NCBI RefSeq assembly: GCF_014282275.1
Contig: NZ_VFIA01000012.1
Coordinates: forward strand, 1-64,000
Direction of reading: 5' to 3'
Source: Spirosoma utsteinense
GTDB lineage: Bacteria > Bacteroidota > Bacteroidia > Cytophagales > Spirosomataceae
Length of the DNA stretch: 64,000 nt
The notes beneath the pieces were generated by a model, which saw only the letters and a program-made list of their open reading frames with translations, ran no database searches and had not been told where the DNA came from. Shown in pieces: positions 51,760-60,403 of the stretch. Position numbers and translations under genes: made by a program. Numbering within the stretch: position 1 is the stretch's first letter; each line of letters starts with the position of its first letter.

Positions 51760-52803
51760 ATGAAGTCCGTTACTGACCAATCCCATACGCTTCCGATGAG
51801 TCAGTATCTCAATCGTATCAAGCCCTGGGTTACAGTCATTTGCATTTGTTACAACCACGAAGATTATATCAATCAGGCGTTACGGTCCGTAACCAGTCAA
51901 ACCTATCCTAACGTAGAGCTGATTGTTATCAACAATGGTAGTACCGACCGATCGGCTGAGTGTATCGAGCGGTTTTTGCTCTCCCATCCATTTGTTCAGT
52001 TTATCAATAACCCCTGTAACCTGGGACTTAACCGGGCCTTCAATCAAGGACTGGCCCTGGCAGGCGGGCGGTATATGATCGACCTATCGGCCGACGATCT
52101 ATTGCTACCCGATCGAATTGCTCACCAGGTAGACCTGTTCGAAAGACTGTCTGGTCCCTATGCTGTCGTATTTTCCAATGCAGCCTACATCGACGAGCAA
52201 GGCGCTGAGACAGCTCTTCATTACCCGGTCGACAACCAGGGCCGATCACTGCATAAGGTGCCCTCGGGCGATGTGTTCCAGCCTATACTGGAATCGTATT
52301 TTATCTGCACCCCCACGATGATGATGCGTCGGGATGTACTGAACGAGCTGGGTGGGTACGATGAAAACCTGGTGTACGAAGACTTTGATTTTTGGGTTCG
52401 TTCCTCGCGGCTGTACCGGTACGCTTACCTGGACGAAGTACTGACGCTCAAACGCCAGTTGCCCAATTCGCTATCCGCCCAGATCATACTGCCCGACAAC
52501 CGACTGCTCCAATCTACACTGGTCGTATGCCACAAAGCGTTTGAGCGTTGCCTTACCCCCGGCGAGTACCAGACCCTGGCCCGACGAATCCGTACCTTCA
52601 TCCGTAAAGCCTTCTACGCGGAACAATTCGACCTGGCGCTACAGTTTGGGAAGCTGCTCTACCGAATCGAAAGGCCGGGTTTGCCAACGGGTATGATCCT
52701 TAGATTAAGCCGTCTGCATTTACCCGTCAACCGGATTTACAGACAGTACCTCAAGTACAACTGTATGGGCCGGTCGCAACACCAGCAGGTGAAATTGGTT
52801 TAG
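51760..52803 (+). CDS. Family 2 glycosyltransferase
   Basis: A 347-residue GT-A fold glycosyltransferase (GT2). WVTVICICYNHEDYINQALR opens the nucleotide-binding part, LIVINNGSTDRSAECI follows, and the metal-binding motif is IDLSADDLLLPDRI (about 103-116). The acceptor region has NAAYIDEQGAET, TPTMMMRRDVLNELGGYDEN and the catalytic-base motif YEDFDFWVRSSRLY. Its C-terminal third is variable. It is separate from any polysaccharide cluster here; the sugar and acceptor are unknown. The first ATG (51760) and another 12 codons later are both plausible. Confidence 0.92.
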   Translation: MKSVTDQSHTLPMSQYLNRIKPWVTVICICYNHEDYINQALRSVTSQTYPNVELIVINNGSTDRSAECIERFLLSHPFVQFINNPCNLGLNRAFNQGLALAGGRYMIDLSADDLLLPDRIAHQVDLFERLSGPYAVVFSNAAYIDEQGAETALHYPVDNQGRSLHKVPSGDVFQPILESYFICTPTMMMRRDVLNELGGYDENLVYEDFDFWVRSSRLYRYAYLDEVLTLKRQLPNSLSAQIILPDNRLLQSTLVVCHKAFERCLTPGEYQTLARRIRTFIRKAFYAEQFDLALQFGKLLYRIERPGLPTGMILRLSRLHLPVNRIYRQYLKYNCMGRSQHQQVKLV

Positions 52804-52872
52804 GTAGTTTGTACGGCGTACTTTACGCCTAATGCCATCTACCCAAACGATACACCTTAAACGATTTCCGGT

Positions 52873-53493
52873 ATGCCAGCCGAATTCCTCAAACTTTACC
52901 CTCAAAATCCGGATCCCCGTCGCATTGAACATATTGTACAGGCACTTCGCAGTGGAGCTGTGATCATTTACCCGACCGATACGGTATATGGTATGGGCTG
53001 TGACATCCATAATGCCCGGGCCGTTGAGCGCGTAGCGCGTATCAAGGGCATAAAACCAACAAAGAATGACTTTTCGTTTATCTGCTACGACCTTAGCCAC
53101 ATTGCCGACTACGCCCGGGTCAGTAACCAAGCCTTTAAATTGATGAAACGGGTACTTCCAGGTCCGTTTACATTTATTCTTGAAGCCAGTGGCAATGTCC
53201 CAAAACTGGTCAATACCAATAAAAAGACGGTGGGTATCCGGGTACCGGATCACGACATTCCCCGGCAGATTGTCCGGCTGTTAGGCAACCCGATCATTAC
53301 AACGTCCATCCGCGACGAAGATGAAGTCGTCGAATACTCGACCGATCCGGAACTCATCTTCGAAAAATTTCAACATCAGGTCGATATCATCATCGACGGC
53401 GGGTACGGTGGAAACATCGCTTCAACGATCGTTGATGCTACCGACGACGATTTTTCGATAGTTCGTCAGGGGCTGGGTGAATTAATGCTTTGA
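52873..53493 (+). CDS. L-threonylcarbamoyladenylate synthase (Sua5/YrdC/YciO family)
   Basis: A 206-residue single-domain Sua5/YrdC/YciO-type protein. [20 protein letters not shown], then [58 protein letters not shown] and [14 protein letters not shown] match the nucleotide- and threonine-binding fold. This family makes threonylcarbamoyl-AMP for the t6A37 tRNA modification. The KPTKNDFS form places it nearer YciO-like proteins than the classical TsaC, so its exact role could differ. A terminator follows. Confidence 0.88.
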   Translation: MPAEFLKLYPQNPDPRRIEHIVQALRSGAVIIYPTDTVYGMGCDIHNARAVERVARIKGIKPTKNDFSFICYDLSHIADYARVSNQAFKLMKRVLPGPFTFILEASGNVPKLVNTNKKTVGIRVPDHDIPRQIVRLLGNPIITTSIRDEDEVVEYSTDPELIFEKFQHQVDIIIDGGYGGNIASTIVDATDDDFSIVRQGLGELML

Positions 53494-53525
53494 AAAGTTG
53501 ACGCCAAACTCTATACTTGCACTGT

Positions 53526-53563
53526 AGGGTTAATACTCCTCTGGAGTTTAGCCCTCTTTTTTT
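53526..53563 (+). terminator. Rho-independent terminator after the Sua5-family gene
   Basis: AGGGTTAATACTCC (53526-53539) pairs with GGAGTTTAGCCCT (53543-53555) around TCT, followed by CTTTTTTT. This is the clearest intrinsic terminator in the window. Confidence 0.78.
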
Positions 53564-53591
53564 GCAATGGTCTCTAACTTAGTCCCACAGT

Positions 53592-54632
53592 ATGCGTTTT
53601 TCGTTAGCCGCTTTATCAGTTCTGGCCCTGAGCCAACTTGCCGGCTGTTCAAGTACCCAATCCAAACAGGAGGAAGCTTCACAAACAGGTAAAATTACCG
53701 CCGAAGCGTCAGCCAACCCTGTTCGTAGTACATCGGCCAGCGCTGATTCTGCCGAAAAACCGGCTGCCTCTGAGCGAGCGGTTACCTCTACCCGCTCGGT
53801 ATCTACTGGTGACTCTACGCTCGATTCGCTAACCTATGCACCTACCGGTGCGATTCTGCCCAAGCACCGCATCTTTGCTTATTATGGTAACCCACACTCA
53901 AAGAAAATGGGGATTCTGGGTAAATATGAGAAAGCGGAAATGCTTCGTCGGCTGGATCAGGAAATAAAAAACTGGCAGGCTGCCGACCCGGCAACGCCTA
54001 TCCAGCCTGCCTTACATTTAGTGGCTACGTCGGCCCAGGGTGCTCCTGGCAAAGATGGTGGTTACCGGATGCGGATGTCGGACAAAACGATAAAGAAGGT
54101 GCTGAAATGGGGAAACGAACATAAAGCCCTCGTCTTTCTGGACATTCAGCGCGGTCATGCTCCCCTTGGGCCCGAAATGGCGCATATGGAAAAATACCTC
54201 AAACTGCCTTTCGTTCACCTGGGTATCGATCCTGAGTTTTCGATGGTGACGGGTGCCAAACCCGGCACGAAAATCGGCTCCTACGATGCGGCCGATGTCA
54301 ATCAGGCCGTGCAGTTCCTGAGCCGTGTCGTCAAGGAAAACAACCTGCCGCCCAAAGTGCTGGTGGTGCACCGGTTTACACAGGGTATGATCAAGAATTA
54401 CAAAAATATCAAGCTCGATCCGAACGTTCAGATCGTCATGGACATGGATGGCTGGGGCCCTCCGGTACTTAAGAAAGACTCTTACAAGGCCTACATTCAG
54501 AAAGAACCCGTTCAGTATACAGGTTTCAAACTGTTTTACGACAACGACTTCCGCAAACCAGGCTCCCGCATCATGACACCCGCTGAAGTACTGGCACTGG
54601 ACCCAAAACCGATGTATATCCAATACCAGTAA
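53592..54632 (+). CDS. Lipoprotein with a predicted TIM-barrel-like domain, function unknown
   Basis: A 346-residue lipoprotein: lipobox LSQLAGCSST with cysteine 19. A Ser/Ala/Thr-rich spacer (about 20-85) would extend it from the membrane. The remaining 260 residues (from APTGAILPKHRIFAYYGNPH) alternate strands and helices: PALHLVATSAQGAPGKDG, EHKALVFLDIQRGH, FVHLGIDPEFSM, KVLVVHRFTQGMIKNY, VQIVMDMDGWGPP. The pattern recalls glycoside-hydrolase-like barrels, with acidic residues at strand ends. No family can be named. It is followed by a perfect palindrome and then by the inositol-lipid cluster on the other strand. Confidence 0.75.
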   Translation: MRFSLAALSVLALSQLAGCSSTQSKQEEASQTGKITAEASANPVRSTSASADSAEKPAASERAVTSTRSVSTGDSTLDSLTYAPTGAILPKHRIFAYYGNPHSKKMGILGKYEKAEMLRRLDQEIKNWQAADPATPIQPALHLVATSAQGAPGKDGGYRMRMSDKTIKKVLKWGNEHKALVFLDIQRGHAPLGPEMAHMEKYLKLPFVHLGIDPEFSMVTGAKPGTKIGSYDAADVNQAVQFLSRVVKENNLPPKVLVVHRFTQGMIKNYKNIKLDPNVQIVMDMDGWGPPVLKKDSYKAYIQKEPVQYTGFKLFYDNDFRKPGSRIMTPAEVLALDPKPMYIQYQ

Positions 54633-54644
54633 AAACAATTACCT

Positions 54645-54692
54645 GCCTAAACAAAATGAGCGACCCGGCCGGGTCGCTCATTTTGTTTAGGC
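54645..54692. terminator. 48-bp perfect palindrome between convergent genes
   Basis: 24 bases (54645-54668) followed without a loop by their exact reverse complement (54669-54692); the outer ends GCCTAAACAAAATGAG/CTCATTTTGTTTAGGC give A- and T-rich flanks for both strands. It sits between the lipoprotein gene and the convergent PAP2 gene, fitting a bidirectional terminator. Confidence 0.75.
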
Positions 54693-54721
54693 GGACTACG
54701 ACAAATAACAGTCTGGTGGTT

Positions 54722-55678
54722 TCACTGGATACCGAGAACAAACCGACGGAACCAGTTCCGGCCAAACGAACTGGTGATCAGCCACTCCCATAGCGTAACC
54801 CCAATCAAGGCACAGGCGATTCCCGCCAGCACATCCAGCATGTAATGGTGGCTGGTATAAACGGCCGCCAGCCAGATACCCACCGCAAACAGGACTGCCC
54901 CAATCCGAACGGGCCACCCGCCCGCCCGCATAACATAATAGCCAACCACAACCGGATAAGCCGAATGCAGCGATGGCATGGCCGCAAATACATTTGAGTT
55001 CTTGGCGTAAATGCCTTTGAAGAGGTCAACACCTAACCAGGCATCGAAACGACTAAGCCCAGCCGTACTACCGGGTGTTTGCGGGATGAAATCAAAGCCG
55101 TGCTGAGCAACATACCAGGGCGGAGCCGCGGGGTAGAGGTAATAGGCCACAAATCCCAGCAGATTGACAAATACGAACGCCCCCACAAACCGGGCATACC
55201 GTTCTTTATTTGTCAGAAACCAGTAAGTAGCTACCAGCAGCGGAATGGGTACCCACCCCAGGTACCAGAATCCACTCAACACATCGAAGACAGGGAGAGC
55301 GTGGGTACTCAGCCATTCGTTCGGCGTTTGCCGAAGCAGGCCAGTACCAATACCGAATAGCTGCTTCTCTGCTTCGTACAAGCTGGCTATGTGAACGTCC
55401 CCCACGGCGTAGTTAGGCATAATACGCAGCGAGTCGTAAATAATCCAGTAAGCAACAAGCGGGCTCAACGCCAGCAACAGGCGCCGTCCCCAGCGCGAAC
55501 TCCAATACAGAAACAGCAGTATACCGTAGAGTACAACATGTTCGGGACGAAGACCAACCAGCCCCACAAACCAGGCGAAATACAGCCCGGTTGCGACGAA
55601 CGTGCTCAGCAACCGGGCGCTGATCGAGGTCGTTGGTTTATCAATCGGTGGCGTTGGGTTAGGGAATAAATCGTTCAT
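54722..55678 (-). CDS. AUR1-like PAP2 enzyme, probable inositol phosphorylceramide synthase
   Basis: A 318-residue integral membrane PAP2/AUR1-type enzyme with six or more helices. The active-site histidines are in FAAMPSLHSAYPVV (about 235-248) and YTSHHYMLDVLAGI (about 275-288), as in AUR1 inositol phosphorylceramide synthases. These transfer phosphoinositol from phosphatidylinositol to ceramide. In Bacteroides a homologous cluster makes inositol sphingolipids with such an enzyme. The ATG at 55678 removes an unlikely 55-codon extension. It overlaps the preceding gene (DUF4833) by 20 bases and ends the cluster. Confidence 0.82.
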   Translation of the reverse strand: MNDLFPNPTPPIDKPTTSISARLLSTFVATGLYFAWFVGLVGLRPEHVVLYGILLFLYWSSRWGRRLLLALSPLVAYWIIYDSLRIMPNYAVGDVHIASLYEAEKQLFGIGTGLLRQTPNEWLSTHALPVFDVLSGFWYLGWVPIPLLVATYWFLTNKERYARFVGAFVFVNLLGFVAYYLYPAAPPWYVAQHGFDFIPQTPGSTAGLSRFDAWLGVDLFKGIYAKNSNVFAAMPSLHSAYPVVVGYYVMRAGGWPVRIGAVLFAVGIWLAAVYTSHHYMLDVLAGIACALIGVTLWEWLITSSFGRNWFRRFVLGIQ

Positions 55679-56267
55679 AAATCGGCTTTCCGGTTTGCGT
55701 ATCCTGCCCAAAAATATCGACGTGGGCAATCTTACTGATTCCCATGGGCCCTGCCCCTTCCCGTATCTGAACAAACACATGGTGTAACTGAGCCACCCGG
55801 CCATTGATCTGTATTTGCGCCATCGGCTTTCCGCCCTGGTCAACGAGCAGCCTTAACTTCCGTTTCCGGTAGCTGACGACATTGGTAACCAAACCACTGG
55901 CCCCTTTCTTTTCAGGATCGGCAATGCCATACGCCAGCGTTCGCTGTATCCAGGAGAGCTCCTGCCGCTGTCCTTGCTCAGCCAGCCGAAGCCAGTAAAC
56001 AGAAACCGGCTCCTGCGGGTCAAACTGACCATTCTTTCGCAGCTGCGCATCATACATGATGGTGTTGGCGTTTGAACTGCGCTGAATGTAAAACAGGCGG
56101 TTGGGACCAGCAGGAGGCACTGGCCATCCCTCTTCCACTTCCCATTTCAGTTCCGAAGGGTAGTAGGAACCAGGGGGTTCAAGCGCTTTGATCGGGTGAT
56201 TTTCGCTTGTTCGTATCCCGAACGGGATGAGCCCAGCCCAGCCCAGTAGCAGTACCCAGTAATACAT
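55659..56267 (-). CDS. DUF4833 family protein
   Basis: A 202-residue protein with a hydrophobic N-terminus (MYYWVLLLGWAGLIPFG, a signal or anchor). The DUF4833 domain includes NRLFYIQRSSNANTIMYDAQ, PVSVYWLRLAEQGQRQELSW, IQRTLAYGIADPEKKGASGL and VFVQIREGAGPMGISKIAHV. The function is not known; homologs are found with inositol-lipid genes. It lies nine bases after the CDP-alcohol phosphatidyltransferase gene (minus strand) and overlaps the PAP2 gene, consistent with a role in or near the membrane enzyme complex. Confidence 0.8.
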   Translation of the reverse strand: MYYWVLLLGWAGLIPFGIRTSENHPIKALEPPGSYYPSELKWEVEEGWPVPPAGPNRLFYIQRSSNANTIMYDAQLRKNGQFDPQEPVSVYWLRLAEQGQRQELSWIQRTLAYGIADPEKKGASGLVTNVVSYRKRKLRLLVDQGGKPMAQIQINGRVAQLHHVFVQIREGAGPMGISKIAHVDIFGQDTQTGKPIYERFIP

Positions 56268-56275
56268 AGGTTATT

Positions 56276-56965
56276 TTATTGTTCGAGTAGACGACGGCAG
56301 TGATTCAGGCGAACAACGGCCGTATAGTTGGCCAGTACCGCCACCACAAATAGCGGCAGCGATAGAACGATGCTGGCGTCGATTCGGAAGGGTTGGGCAA
56401 ACACACCTTCCATCAGTACCAGATCGCTTGGGAAAGTGGGCGCAATCAGGCCACAGATCAGGGCCGCGCCACCCACCAGTACGATGCGCTCAGGCCGTTG
56501 CATGATCCCGACGGAACAGGACAGGCCCAGCCCTTCGGCCCGTGCCCGGACGTAGCTCACCATCATGGACCCCACCAGCGCCAGAAACGCCATGAACGAG
56601 CTGAGCAGGTAATCATGGGCGATCAGATACCAGCCGATACCCAGGAACATAACCAGCTCGCTGTACCGGTCCAGCACCGAATCGAACAGGGCACCGTAAA
56701 CGCTCGACTGACCACTAACGCGGGCCAGGCGGCCATCGAGCATGTCGAAAAGACCAGCCAGTAATATCAGACCGCCCCCCCACCCGACATACTCGAAATC
56801 GCCCCGTTCGCCCAGTTCACCACCCATAATGAACACACCGGCGGCTACTATATTAATGCCAAAGCCAATGGTCGTTACCAGGTTGGGCGTCATTCCAATG
56901 GTCATCATACCCCGAATGACGGGGTGAACCACCGTATAAATCAATTGTTGAGCCTGTTCTTTCAT
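56276..56965 (-). CDS. CDP-alcohol phosphatidyltransferase, probable PI-phosphate synthase
   Basis: A 229-residue integral membrane enzyme with six helices and the full CDP-alcohol signature: D-x2-D-G-x2-A-R starting at about residue 74 (DMLDGRLAR), then eight residues, G, three residues, D, three residues, D (GALFDSVLD). This class exchanges CMP of CDP-diacylglycerol for an alcohol phosphate. Beside an inositol-3-phosphate synthase gene, the likely product is phosphatidylinositol phosphate, to be dephosphorylated by a PgpA-like enzyme. The start is ATG at 56965; an in-frame TTG at 56980 would overlap the previous gene. Confidence 0.85.
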   Translation of the reverse strand: MKEQAQQLIYTVVHPVIRGMMTIGMTPNLVTTIGFGINIVAAGVFIMGGELGERGDFEYVGWGGGLILLAGLFDMLDGRLARVSGQSSVYGALFDSVLDRYSELVMFLGIGWYLIAHDYLLSSFMAFLALVGSMMVSYVRARAEGLGLSCSVGIMQRPERIVLVGGAALICGLIAPTFPSDLVLMEGVFAQPFRIDASIVLSLPLFVVAVLANYTAVVRLNHCRRLLEQ

Positions 56966-56976
56966 AGTCGCTATGA

Positions 56977-59532
56977 TCAAAAATCAAATTTAAACCGGCC
57001 CCGAATGCCATAAGCGCTCACATTCGGTTGGTCGAGGTAGGTTAACCGGCGAACCAGATCCAGCCGAAAAATCTTGAAAATATTCGAAACGCCAACGCTA
57101 ACTTCCATATACGGTTTATTTCCCAATGCATAGGTAGCGGGACGGCCATCGGCTGTTCTTAGAAACTGAATATCGTTGGCATCGGCTGACGACGGACGGT
57201 TATTCTTTCCTAAACCGCCCCATAAGGCTTTCATCGTAATCACTTCCCTGAATTTCAGTTTTTTGATCAACGGTAACTTGTTGAAAATAAATCCATTGAA
57301 ATAATGGTCGACAAACGCTGCTGCGTATCGATCACTGACAAACTCCAGGTAGTTCATCAAATTGTAGGATTCAAGCTGGTAGGAGTACGACTGATTGGCG
57401 CGGTGGATAATCAATAACGGGTAAGGAACAGTACCAAACAGCCGACCGCCTTCGGCCGTAAAGTCAGTGAACCCAACCGGTGATACGTAGAATCGCTTGT
57501 TAAACCGACCCGTTAAACTCTGGAAATCATATTGCCCCCCAAACAACCCACTAACGCCTGCCGTATAACGCAACTGCATGATAGGATACTGATTGACAAT
57601 GGGAATCCGGTAGTTCTTACCCTGAAAGAATTTCTCGTTGGGGGCGTAGCGCAGGCTTACGCTGAATTCGGTCGATGCGATAGAGCCCGGCAGGTCGGGA
57701 TGAGCATACGAGGCAAACCGCAGGCTGCCGGCCGCCGTTTGTCTGAGCGTCCTGAATCCCAGATCGTAGCTGAATCCGCTGGCGTATTCCTGGCGGTAGT
57801 CTACCCGAAATACATTATTATACGTCCAGCGATCATTCGAACCCCGCTTGATCGACAGCAGCACGTTGTCTTCCTGGATGAACTGAAGTTCCTGCCCCGG
57901 AATCCGCGTATCATACTGGTAGGAAACCCGCACGAAGTTATTGGGGAAGTCATAGATCGACCGGCCGTTGAGCGAGTACGTCAATGCGCCGAAGTATTTC
58001 CATTGCCGGTCCCGGAAGCCATAGGCCCCGTAGCCTTCGGCATACAGGTGGGGGTTGAGCCGTGCCATCGACCGGCCACCCGCCCGGAGCCGGAATCCTT
58101 CGACCGGGTTGAAACTGTAGAACGAGTTGACAGGGCCAATTTCAAACTTATTCATGTCGACATAACCAAATAAAAGGGCCGTAGCAATACGGGCGGCCCG
58201 CTTGAACAGCGGCACCTGCTGAATACTGTCGGTCATGGTATATACGCCACGTTCGCTTTTGCTCAGCACCGTATGACGGCGCTCCTGCCAAAACGAGTCA
58301 TTGTGTAATGTAGCTTCGGGCAGGATAACCACCCGCTGGGCGGGCTTGAAGAGTTTATCATCGATCGGTTCATCGATCTGGTAGTTTCGGTAGGTAGCCG
58401 TACGGGTACCCAGTACGCCTATGCGATCTTCGTCCTTCACCAGGCTAAAGTTAATAGCCACCTCATCGCGGGTTAGCATCAGCCTGCTGTTGGCAACCTG
58501 GCTAAACTCCTGGTCGATCTGGACGGCTGTTACCAGGTTGAGGTTAATCCCTTTGGGTACACCCATGCTGACTTTACGAACCGCATAGCTGGAATCCAGC
58601 TCGATCCACATTGTCCCCTCAAACGCCATATCGGCACGGTTGCGGGGGGCAAAACCCAGCTTCACGCAGCGGACGCTATCGTAAACGACGGTGTCGCCCA
58701 GCACAAACCGGTAGAGGGTGGGTGCCAGGGGCGAAATGGGACTGGTAAACTGGTTGGCCAGCAGACTAATATTGTCGGCATAAATGTCGATCTCTTCGTA
58801 CAGGCGGTTCAGGTATGCACCAATGCCGTTGGAATCGAAATAACGCTCCAGCCCTACCTTCTTCTCCGCTTTCAGATACTCTTTATAGGCCTTGGGCGTC
58901 TGCCGGAAATAAACATCCGATAAGCTTTCTTTCAGGTACAGCGGCAGCGAAACCATGCCCAGGACGTTAGACGAGTCGAGGTAATCGAAGATGAACTGGA
59001 AGTTCTTGAAGGCCCTCCCCTGCCGGAATTTCTCATTTACATTGCTGACATCGAGTCGAATTTTCTCATACTTTTCATACTGATAAGTCGATAAGCCCGA
59101 GCGTCGGTTTTTGTCTTTCTCATTGATAACCCGCCGAATCAGCGTGACAGCCGGGTTGTCTTTGTTGCGGTAGCGTTGGCGCTTGGCCCGCACGTACACT
59201 TCGTTGAGCCGTTTGGTATCCGGCACCAGCCGAAAAACCAGTTCTGGCTCACCGCGCCAGGGTTTGCTCAGGGTTTGATACCCCAGTTGTGACACCTGCA
59301 AACGCAGCGTGTCGATACCGGCGGGCAGTTCCAGGGTGAATGCTCCGCTGGCATCGGTGTTTGTCCCGATCTGGGTTCCAGGCACGATGACCGTTGCGAA
59401 CGGCACGGGTTCACTGGATTTTGCATCGACGACGCGTCCACGGACAGGCTCCTGAGCCCAGGCCGTATTCAGTAGCGTCAGCCAGCCAACAAGTCCCCCA
59501 ATAAGTAGTCGAGTAAGTAAATTAGTAGGCAT
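56977..59532 (-). CDS. DUF5686 / carboxypeptidase regulatory-like domain protein
   Basis: An 851-residue outer-membrane-like protein. Signal peptide about 1-26 (LIGGLVGWLTLLNTAWAQ), a CarboxypepD_reg-like beta domain (about 28-110; VRGRVVDAKSSEPVPFATVI, DASGAFTLELPAGIDTLRL), then a long DUF5686 region with amphipathic strands. It includes DKNRRSGLSTYQYEKYEKIR, NVLGMVSLPLYLKESLSDVY, FRLRAGGRSMARLNPHLYAE and a C-terminal strand YGIRGRFKFDF. The architecture matches TonB-dependent-like barrels without a plug. It lies inside the inositol-lipid cluster; why is unknown, possibly lipid export to the outer membrane. The ATG at 59532 is chosen because the frame upstream overlaps GtrA. Confidence 0.82.
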   Translation of the reverse strand: MPTNLLTRLLIGGLVGWLTLLNTAWAQEPVRGRVVDAKSSEPVPFATVIVPGTQIGTNTDASGAFTLELPAGIDTLRLQVSQLGYQTLSKPWRGEPELVFRLVPDTKRLNEVYVRAKRQRYRNKDNPAVTLIRRVINEKDKNRRSGLSTYQYEKYEKIRLDVSNVNEKFRQGRAFKNFQFIFDYLDSSNVLGMVSLPLYLKESLSDVYFRQTPKAYKEYLKAEKKVGLERYFDSNGIGAYLNRLYEEIDIYADNISLLANQFTSPISPLAPTLYRFVLGDTVVYDSVRCVKLGFAPRNRADMAFEGTMWIELDSSYAVRKVSMGVPKGINLNLVTAVQIDQEFSQVANSRLMLTRDEVAINFSLVKDEDRIGVLGTRTATYRNYQIDEPIDDKLFKPAQRVVILPEATLHNDSFWQERRHTVLSKSERGVYTMTDSIQQVPLFKRAARIATALLFGYVDMNKFEIGPVNSFYSFNPVEGFRLRAGGRSMARLNPHLYAEGYGAYGFRDRQWKYFGALTYSLNGRSIYDFPNNFVRVSYQYDTRIPGQELQFIQEDNVLLSIKRGSNDRWTYNNVFRVDYRQEYASGFSYDLGFRTLRQTAAGSLRFASYAHPDLPGSIASTEFSVSLRYAPNEKFFQGKNYRIPIVNQYPIMQLRYTAGVSGLFGGQYDFQSLTGRFNKRFYVSPVGFTDFTAEGGRLFGTVPYPLLIIHRANQSYSYQLESYNLMNYLEFVSDRYAAAFVDHYFNGFIFNKLPLIKKLKFREVITMKALWGGLGKNNRPSSADANDIQFLRTADGRPATYALGNKPYMEVSVGVSNIFKIFRLDLVRRLTYLDQPNVSAYGIRGRFKFDF

Positions 59533-59536
59533 TCGT

Positions 59537-59917
59537 TTAAGAAAACACATACCGCCGATTGATGGGGTACGATATAAAAATGTATACAAGCACACCAACG
59601 CCAACCCGGGATGGGCTGAACGGCAGTGCAGCGAAATCGGCCAGCTGCATGCCAGCCATATTGCCCGTCCCGCTCAGCAAACTAACGAAGCCATAACGCA
59701 TCGCCTGCTGCTTCCGGGAGCGGCTCTGTCCTGGAAAAACCCAGTACCGACTTAGCATAAAACCCACCACCGCCCCTAGTGAGGCACCAAATCCCGTTGC
59801 CACTACGCCCGATACGCGGAACCAGTGATGCAGCCCAAATGATAAACTATAGTCAGTCCCCGTAGCCAGTAATGACCCGATCAACGCCCGAACAAAAACA
59901 GGTAATCCAGATAACAT
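59537..59917 (-). CDS. GtrA-like membrane protein
   Basis: A 126-residue protein with four helices and the GtrA signature: FVRALIGSLLATGTDYSLSF, GASLGAVVGFMLSRYWVF and VYIFISYPINRRYVF at the end. GtrA-type proteins are proposed to flip polyprenyl- or lipid-linked sugars. In this cluster it could move an inositol or glycosylated lipid. The start is 12 bases downstream of the pgpA stop (minus strand), indicating a common transcript. Confidence 0.87.
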   Translation of the reverse strand: MLSGLPVFVRALIGSLLATGTDYSLSFGLHHWFRVSGVVATGFGASLGAVVGFMLSRYWVFPGQSRSRKQQAMRYGFVSLLSGTGNMAGMQLADFAALPFSPSRVGVGVLVYIFISYPINRRYVFS

Positions 59918-59929
59918 TATCAGCGTAAA

Positions 59930-60403
59930 TTATGCCCTCGTAAAAAACCAAACCCCCTGAAGCACCACATTGGCCACGACGCCAGCGGCCACATCATCGA
60001 ACATAACACCCCACCCACCCGGCAGCTGCTCGACCCGCCGAATGGGACCGGGTTTGCGGATGTCCAGAAACCGGAACAACACCAGCCCGGCCAGTAGCCA
60101 GACGGGTGTGTGCGGTACCCCCCAGATAGCGATGAGCATGCCAGCAACCTCGTCGATGACGACCCGGTTACTATCCTCGCCCCAGTCAGCTTCGACAACG
60201 GCCGCCGACCAGACGCCCCCAAACGTTAGTAGACTGATTATGAGCAACCAAAGACCAGTAGATGGAAGCTGACCCGGCGTGAGCATAACCGTCTCGCTCA
60301 GGTATACGGCCACAATTGTTACTACCGACGCTACGGTTCCGGCACCCACCGGAATGTAGCCCAGCCCCAATCCAGTGGCAAAAAATTTATGAATGTGTTT
60401 CAC
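59930..60403 (-). CDS. pgpA: PgpA-like phosphatidylglycerophosphatase (probable PI-phosphate phosphatase)
   Basis: A 157-residue membrane phosphatase of the PgpA family. DSNRVVIDEVAGMLIAIWG and FRFLDIRKPGPIRRVEQLPG, then GWGVMFDDVAAGVVANVVLQ, carry the invariant acidic and arginine residues. PgpA classically dephosphorylates phosphatidylglycerophosphate; in an inositol cluster the substrate is more likely phosphatidylinositol phosphate. Its start overlaps the end of the inositol-phosphate synthase gene by 17 bases. Confidence 0.87.
   Translation of the reverse strand: MKHIHKFFATGLGLGYIPVGAGTVASVVTIVAVYLSETVMLTPGQLPSTGLWLLIISLLTFGGVWSAAVVEADWGEDSNRVVIDEVAGMLIAIWGVPHTPVWLLAGLVLFRFLDIRKPGPIRRVEQLPGGWGVMFDDVAAGVVANVVLQGVWFFTRA

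Noticed and set aside
53497-53525. Promoter with TATACTTG before the lipoprotein
   Set aside because: There is no suitably spaced -33 element, and a strong intrinsic terminator lies immediately downstream, between this site and the lipoprotein start.
54645-54692. Mobile-element end
   Set aside because: The palindrome sits exactly between two convergent gene ends and serves both strands; a bidirectional terminator fits without invoking mobility.
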